In this document: positions 59,882 to 64,000 of the stretch, piece after piece | How the letters are laid out: each line of letters begins with the position of its first letter | Position numbering within the stretch: the stretch's first letter is position 1 | Assembly (NCBI RefSeq): GCF_029223485.1 | Contig: NZ_JARHTP010000031.1 | Location: 1-64,000, forward strand | Reading direction: 5' to 3' | Source: Streptomyces coacervatus | Lineage (GTDB): Bacteria > Actinomycetota > Actinomycetes > Streptomycetales > Streptomycetaceae | DNA: 64,000 nt | Program-made: the position numbers and the translations under genes | Notes under the pieces: generated by a model | The model's database searches: none | What the model was told of the DNA's origin: nothing | What the model saw: only the letters and a program-made list of their open reading frames with translations

Positions 59882-61000
59882 CTACTCCTCCACCAGCAGC
59901 TTCTCCCGCAGCTGGGCCAGCGTGCGCGCCAGCAGGCGGGACACGTGCATCTGCGAGATGCCGACCTCCTGCGCGATCTGCGACTGGGTCATGTTGCCGA
60001 AGAAGCGCAGCAGCAGGATCCGCTTCTCCCGGGGCGGGAGGTCCTCCAGGAGCGGCTTGAGCGACTCGCGGTACTCGACGCCCTCCAGGGCCTCGTCCTC
60101 GGCGCCCAGGGTGTCGGCCACGGCCGGGGACTCGTCGTCCGTGTCGGGGACGTCCAGGGACAGCGTGGAGTACGCGTTGGCGGACTCCAGGCCCTCCAGG
60201 ACCTCCTCCTCCGAGATCGCCAGCTTCTCGGCGAGCTCGTGGACCGTGGGGGAGCGGCCGTGCTGCTGCGAGAGCTCCGCGGTCGCCGTCGTGAGCGCCA
60301 GGCGCAGCTCCTGCAGGCGCCGCGGGACGCGCACCGCCCAGCCCTTGTCGCGGAAGTGCCGTTTGATCTCGCCGACGACCGTCGGGGTCGCATACGTCGA
60401 GAACTCGACGCCGCGCTCCGGGTCGAAGCGGTCGACCGACTTGATCAGACCGATGGTGGCGACCTGGGTGAGGTCGTCCAGCGGCTCGCCGCGGTTGCGG
60501 AAGCGGCGCGCGAGGTGCTCGACGAGCGGCAGGTGCATGCGGACCAGCTTGTTGCGCAGCTCCGCGTACTCCTGGCTGCCGTCCTTCAGGCTGCGCAGCT
60601 CGATGAACATCGCGCGCGCCCCGCTCCGGTCCTGCGCTGCGTCGTGCTGCGTGGCCTGCGGCACCCTCTGCGCGTCCTGCCCGTCGCCCTCGGCGTTTCG
60701 CTCGTGCTCGCTCATCGTCCCGCCCGTCGCCCTTCTCCGAGCCCTCGCCTCTGCTCGGACCGGGGTGACCCCGTTCCGCCCGTCCAGGGGCGTGCTCTGC
60801 ACGGCACCTTCCCGATCCCGCTGCCCGTCGCCTGGGAAGCCGGCCGCCGCTGTGTCGTCGGTCTCGTCCTCCGGATGCGGCCGGGCCTGCTCGGGGATGC
60901 CGTCGATGCCGTCGGTGCCGTTGACGGTGTCCCCGATGCGTCGGGACCCGTCTGCGCCCTCGGCCGGCAGCTCTCGTGTGCCGCGCTCTTCGTCACGCAC
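59882..61000 (-). CDS. sigH: SigB/F-type sigma factor SigH
   Basis: This is a SigB/SigF-group sigma factor for stress and sporulation. It has regions 2 (LVRMHLPLVEHLARRFRNRGEPLDDL, TIGLIKSVDRFDPERGVEFSTYA), 3 (GRSPTVHELAEKL) and 4 (DLPPREKRILLLRFFGNMTQ, QIAQEVGISQMHVSRLLART). The start is not unique. GTG 61000 (372 residues, AGGGGACGGG upstream) is given. GTG 61021 overlaps the anti-sigma stop by 4 bases, and ATG 60715 gives the 277-residue core. SigH of S. coelicolor also appears as several N-terminal forms. The 85-residue acidic extension has no known domain. Confidence 0.88.
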   Translation of the reverse strand: MRDEERGTRELPAEGADGSRRIGDTVNGTDGIDGIPEQARPHPEDETDDTAAAGFPGDGQRDREGAVQSTPLDGRNGVTPVRAEARARRRATGGTMSEHERNAEGDGQDAQRVPQATQHDAAQDRSGARAMFIELRSLKDGSQEYAELRNKLVRMHLPLVEHLARRFRNRGEPLDDLTQVATIGLIKSVDRFDPERGVEFSTYATPTVVGEIKRHFRDKGWAVRVPRRLQELRLALTTATAELSQQHGRSPTVHELAEKLAISEEEVLEGLESANAYSTLSLDVPDTDDESPAVADTLGAEDEALEGVEYRESLKPLLEDLPPREKRILLLRFFGNMTQSQIAQEVGISQMHVSRLLARTLAQLREKLLVEE

Positions 61001-61017
61001 CGGCCCGTCCCCTGTCC

Positions 61018-61431
61018 TCACGCCGGCCCGGGTCCCGCGCCGCGCTGTTTGTAGAGGCTGATCGAAACGGTTTTGTCCTCGTCCACGGCGGAGGAGACCT
61101 TGCCCGCCAGAGCCGACAGGACGGTCCAGGCGAAGGTGTCCCGCGAGGGGGCGTGGCCGTCCGTGGTCGGGGCCGAGACGGTGACCTCGAGCGAGTCGTC
61201 GACGAGGCGGAAGACACAGCTCAGCACCGAGCCGGGCACGGCCTGCTGGAGCAGGATCGCGCAGGCCTCGTCCACCGCGATGCGAAGGTCCTCGATCTCG
61301 TCGAGGGTGAAGTCCAAACGGGCCGCGAGTCCGGCAGTCGCCGTACGCAGCACCGACAGGTAGGCACCCGCAGCCGGCAGCCGGACTTCCACGAAGTCCT
61401 GGGTCGCGGGCTCGCCTGCGATCTGGGACAC
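61018..61431 (-). CDS. RsbW-like anti-sigma factor for SigH
   Basis: The 137-residue protein is a HATPase_c-type anti-sigma factor (RsbW/SpoIIAB family). It has LTEIEDLRIAVDEAC-like sequence (TLDEIEDLRIAVDEACAIL, N box) in the middle. The glycine-rich G1/G2 boxes are weak, as in Streptomyces UshX/RshA. It lies directly before sigH with overlapping start/stop (GTGA), and would bind and hold SigH. GTG 61431, GGAGGTGAGG upstream; a TTG at 61443 is possible. Confidence 0.85.
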   Translation of the reverse strand: MSQIAGEPATQDFVEVRLPAAGAYLSVLRTATAGLAARLDFTLDEIEDLRIAVDEACAILLQQAVPGSVLSCVFRLVDDSLEVTVSAPTTDGHAPSRDTFAWTVLSALAGKVSSAVDEDKTVSISLYKQRGAGPGPA

Positions 61432-61701
61432 CCTCACCTCCAAGGTGGTACAAGCTTCTCGGGGCCGAGGGTCGCCCCCCGGGGTAACGCGATCTGTGGT
61501 TCAGCGGTGACGCTATCGCGCTCTCAAGTTTCCCGTCCCCGGGACCCCGACCCCTTGCCGTCACTCACAGTAAACCTGTGGACACGCTCCGTGTCTAGGG
61601 GTCTGCGGCTCCAATTGGGAAGAACGCGCGCCGGGTTGACGTACCCAGACGTCAGACGGTCGAACCGTCCGGATCGTGGGTCGTCCCCCGGTCGTCCAGG
61701 G

Positions 61702-61962
61702 TCACACGAGAACGTGGTCCACGAAGCACCAACGCCAGTTCTCACCGGGTTCGAATGTGCGCATGATCGGGTGGCCGGAGTCCTTGTGGTGCTCCGTGGC
61801 GTGCCGGCCGGGCGAGGAGTCGCAGCAGCCGACGTGGCCGCAGGTGAGGCACAGCCGCAGTTGTACCGGGTGCGTGCCCGCTGCCAGGCACTCCGGACAT
61901 GTCTCGGTCAGTGGACCGGGTTCCGGAAGCGGCAGCGCGTCGGCGTGCGTGCACTGTTTCAT
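61702..61962 (-). CDS. UBP-type zinc-finger protein
   Basis: The 86-residue protein is a single UBP-type zinc finger. It has C-x-H near the start (QCTHADAL), CPEC, LCLTCGHVGCCD, HATEHHKDSGHPI and the FEPGENWRWC end, with Cys and His spaced as in USP zinc fingers. In eukaryotes this fold binds the ubiquitin C terminus. In actinobacteria the ligand is unknown; it often lies beside transporter genes, as here. ATG 61962, divergent from the antiporter gene with a 62-base gap. Confidence 0.85.
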   Translation of the reverse strand: MKQCTHADALPLPEPGPLTETCPECLAAGTHPVQLRLCLTCGHVGCCDSSPGRHATEHHKDSGHPIMRTFEPGENWRWCFVDHVLV

Positions 61963-62024
61963 GATTGCCAGATTACGACGGTTGTGCGGATGGCCGCGCG
62001 GAAAAACGAGGGCGGGCGAGGACG

Positions 62025-63620
62025 ATGGACGTGATGCCACTGCTGTTGCTGGTGGCGGGGAGCGCCGCGATCGCCGCGGTGGCCCGGCGCACCCCGGTGC
62101 CGGCCCCGCTGCTGCTCGTCGCGGTGGGGCTCGCCGTCTCGTACGTCCCCGGGGTGCCGGACTACACCCTCGACCCGGACATCGTGCTGCCGCTGGTGCT
62201 GCCCCCGCTGCTGCACAAGGAGGCCGTCGAGAGCTCGTACCTCGATCTGCGGGCCACGATGCGCCCGGTGGCGCTCCTGTCTGTGGGCTACGTGCTCTTC
62301 GCGACCTTCGTCGTCGGCTGGGTCGCCTATCTCGTCGTGCCCGGACTGCCCCTGCCCGCGGCGCTGGTGCTGGGCGCGGTGGTGGCGCCGACGGACGCGG
62401 TGGCGGCGGCGGCGGTCGCCCGCCGGGTGGGCCTGCCCTCCCGGATCACGACCATCCTCCAGGGCGAGTCCCTGCTGAACGACGCGACCGCGATCACCGC
62501 GTACCGGGTGGCCGTCGCGGCTGCCGTGGGCGAGGGCGCCTCCTGGATCGGCGGCATCGGGGAGTTCCTGCTGGCGGCGGTCGGCGGTGTCGTGGTCGGG
62601 CTGGTGCTGATGCTGCCGATCCACTGGCTGCGCACGCACGTGAAGGAGGCGCTGCTGCAGAACACCATGTCCCTGCTGATCCCCTTCGTCGCCTACGCCG
62701 TCGCCGAGCAGGTGCACGCCTCCGGTGTCCTCGCGGTCGTGGTCGTCGCCCTCTACCTCGGACACCGTGCGTGGGAGGTCGACTTCGCCACCCGCCTCCA
62801 GGAGGAGGCGGTGTGGAAGGTGGTCGCGTTCGTCCTGGAGTCGGCGGTGTTCGCGCTCATCGGCCTGCAACTGCCCGTGGTCCTCAAGGGCCTCGGCGAG
62901 TACGAGGGCGTGGACGCCGCCTGGTACGCGGTCGCCGTCTTCCTGGTGGTCGTCGTGACCCGGTTCGTGTGGGTGTATCCGGGAACGTTCGTGCCCCGCA
63001 TACTGTCCGCGCGGATCAGGGAACGCGAGGACAACCCCACCTGGAGAGGGCCGATCGTCACCTCCTGGGCTGCGATGCGCGGCGTCGTCTCGCTCGCCAT
63101 CGCCTTCTCGATCCCGCTCACCGTGCACGGCGGCGGTCCCTTCCCGCAGCGCAACCTCATCCTCTTCCTGACCTTCACGACGGTCATCGGGACCCTGGTG
63201 GTGCAGGGCCTCACCCTGGCCCCGGTGATCCGCCTGCTGAAGTTCCCCGGCCGGGACGTGCAGGCCGAGACCCTCGCCGAGGCCAACGCCCAGGCGCAGG
63301 CCTCCCGAGTCGCCGAGCGGCGCCTGGACGAACTCCTCGCCGACGAGCGCAATGCCATCCCGCCGCCCCTCGCCGACCGTCTCCGGCAGGTCCTGGAGCG
63401 CCGCCGCAACGCCGTCTGGGAACGCCTCGGCCAGACCAACCCGGTCACCGGCGAATCCGTCGACGACACCTACCGCCGGCTGTCCCGCGAAATGATCGGC
63501 GCCGAGCGAGCGATGTTCGTACGTCTCCGGGACGGCCGCTACATCGACGACGAGATGCTGCGGACGCTGCTGCGCAGGCTGGATCTGGAGGAGGCTGCGG
63601 CTTATCGGGAGACCGCCTGA
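62025..63620 (+). CDS. CPA1-type Na+/H+ antiporter
   Basis: The 531-residue CPA1 antiporter has about 12 helices to residue 400. Ion-binding features are GAVVAPTDAVAAAAVAR near 120-135 and GESLLNDATAITAYR near 147. A soluble C-terminal regulatory region follows (about 400-531). It exchanges Na+ (or K+) for H+ to keep pH and salt balance. ATG 62025, GGCGAGGACG upstream; an in-frame ATG at 61965 lacks a site. Followed by copy F of the dispersed repeat. Confidence 0.88.
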   Translation: MDVMPLLLLVAGSAAIAAVARRTPVPAPLLLVAVGLAVSYVPGVPDYTLDPDIVLPLVLPPLLHKEAVESSYLDLRATMRPVALLSVGYVLFATFVVGWVAYLVVPGLPLPAALVLGAVVAPTDAVAAAAVARRVGLPSRITTILQGESLLNDATAITAYRVAVAAAVGEGASWIGGIGEFLLAAVGGVVVGLVLMLPIHWLRTHVKEALLQNTMSLLIPFVAYAVAEQVHASGVLAVVVVALYLGHRAWEVDFATRLQEEAVWKVVAFVLESAVFALIGLQLPVVLKGLGEYEGVDAAWYAVAVFLVVVVTRFVWVYPGTFVPRILSARIREREDNPTWRGPIVTSWAAMRGVVSLAIAFSIPLTVHGGGPFPQRNLILFLTFTTVIGTLVVQGLTLAPVIRLLKFPGRDVQAETLAEANAQAQASRVAERRLDELLADERNAIPPPLADRLRQVLERRRNAVWERLGQTNPVTGESVDDTYRRLSREMIGAERAMFVRLRDGRYIDDEMLRTLLRRLDLEEAAAYRETA

Positions 63621-63648
63621 GCGCTGCGCGGGGTGTGCCGTCTTTCGT

Positions 63649-63700
63649 CTGCGGCGCCATCGTGGCTGGTCGCGCAGTTCCCCGCGCCCCTTAAGGGGCT
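63649..63700 (+). repeat. dispersed intergenic repeat, copy F
   Basis: CTGCGGCGCCATCGTGGCTG, GTCGCGCAGTTCCCCGCGCC and CCTTAAGGGGCT: a full-length copy 29 bases after the antiporter stop. Confidence 0.7.
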
Positions 63701-63745
63701 GCCGTACTGCAGTGGACTTCGCGCACCCTGCTCAGCACGCCTTGC

Positions 63746-64000
63746 CTAAGGGAAGGGTCGTCCGGTGATGACGGCTGCCACCGTCGTTCCCCGCGCGAAG
63801 GCGTTCTCCTCCGCCAGGGTGACAAGTCCATACAGCAACTTGGCGACATAGAGGCGCTCCACGGGCACCCCGTGGCGGTCCTCGAAGTCCTCGGCGAAGG
63901 CGTCGAGTTCAGGGGGTACGCGCGCGTAGCCGCCGAAGTGGAAGCGGTCGTCGAGCGTCCAGTCGCCGCACCGGCCGCCGAAGGCCTGCTCCTGAAGGCT
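63746..64000 (-). CDS. C-terminal end of a PLP-dependent ACC deaminase / D-cysteine desulfhydrase-like enzyme (runs off the window)
   Basis: The 84 C-terminal residues are visible. They read RFHFGGYARVPPELDAF, then VERLYVAKLLYGLVTLAEE and VAAVITGRP, and end at TAG. This matches the end of 1-aminocyclopropane-1-carboxylate deaminase / D-cysteine desulfhydrase type II PLP enzymes. The N terminus and the PLP lysine lie beyond position 64000. Which reaction it catalyses cannot be said from this part. Confidence 0.7.
   Translation of the reverse strand, partial: SLQEQAFGGRCGDWTLDDRFHFGGYARVPPELDAFAEDFEDRHGVPVERLYVAKLLYGLVTLAEENAFARGTTVAAVITGRPFP

Noticed and set aside
1..64000. CRISPR array
   Set aside because: No regularly spaced short direct repeats were noticed.
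1..64000. Secondary-metabolite gene cluster or defence island
   Set aside because: Genes are single-copy core functions; no NRPS/PKS modules, restriction enzymes or toxin pairs were seen.

Overview
The window is a high-GC actinomycete chromosome segment that I read as Streptomyces. The indicators are strong codon bias, many GTG starts, a WhiB-like protein, SigR-RsrA, a cobalamin riboswitch on class Ia nrdAB, and the complete dasR-dasABC-dasD-nagB locus for N-acetylglucosamine/chitobiose control. The part from hisN to sigH keeps the gene order I remember from S. coelicolor (hisN, rsgA-aroA, sigR-rsrA, nrdAB, dasR-dasABC, sigH). It is therefore core chromosome, not a genomic island. I see no phage, insertion sequence, CRISPR array or large biosynthetic cluster.

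Layout. 0-7 kb: ABC1 kinase and ThiF-like E1 enzyme (overlapping pair), a YgjP-type metalloprotease, and a run of one TerD-AIM24 fusion plus two AIM24 proteins closed by a strong hairpin. 7-16 kb: conserved actinobacterial housekeeping genes (NUDIX, DUF2342 metalloprotease-like protein, SDR epimerase, MoaE, a 54-aa membrane protein, a PDZ-Lon protease, a PPA1309-like protein, UPF0182). 15.8-18.1 kb: two identical initiator tRNA genes flanking a Sel1/TPR-repeat protein. 18-20.8 kb: Fur regulator, CBS protein, HisN, TetR. 20.9-22 kb: remains of a peptide ABC transporter. 22-27 kb: SMR exporter, rsgA, aroA, M50 protease, SRAP/HMCES peptidase, alpha/beta hydrolase. 27-31 kb: sigR-rsrA with its SigR-type promoter, then two HD-domain membrane proteins. 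31-37 kb: TPR protein, peptide deformylase, GlxA-type regulator, small membrane protein, lipoprotein, secreted S53 peptidase. 37-41 kb: nrdBA under a B12 riboswitch. 41-46 kb: GNAT, then the carboxylate transporters MctP/DUF3311 and CstA/YbdD. 46-54 kb: das/nag region with several DasR operators. 54-57.5 kb: SDR/TetR divergent pair and a PdtaS-type histidine kinase. 57.5-64 kb: WblE, lipid kinase, SigH with its anti-sigma factor, UBP zinc finger, CPA1 antiporter and the end of a PLP enzyme.

How the genes work together. Three regulatory circuits can be read in the DNA. SigR-RsrA is a thiol-redox switch that activates itself from a GGAAT-N18-GTT promoter and can make a 55-residue extended SigR isoform. 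DasR controls uptake (DasABC), hydrolysis (DasD) and deamination (NagB) of amino sugars through dre sites, including an additional good site near 55.7 kb. B12 represses the aerobic reductase NrdAB through a riboswitch. SigH with its RsbW-like partner is a fourth, stress-related circuit.

Striking points are the TerD-AIM24 cluster, the NagB / SIS-domain protein pair sharing a dre-bearing intergenic region, the distant dre site, the initiator tRNA duplication, the degenerate second HD protein, the decayed peptide transporter, and a dispersed intergenic repeat with six copies.
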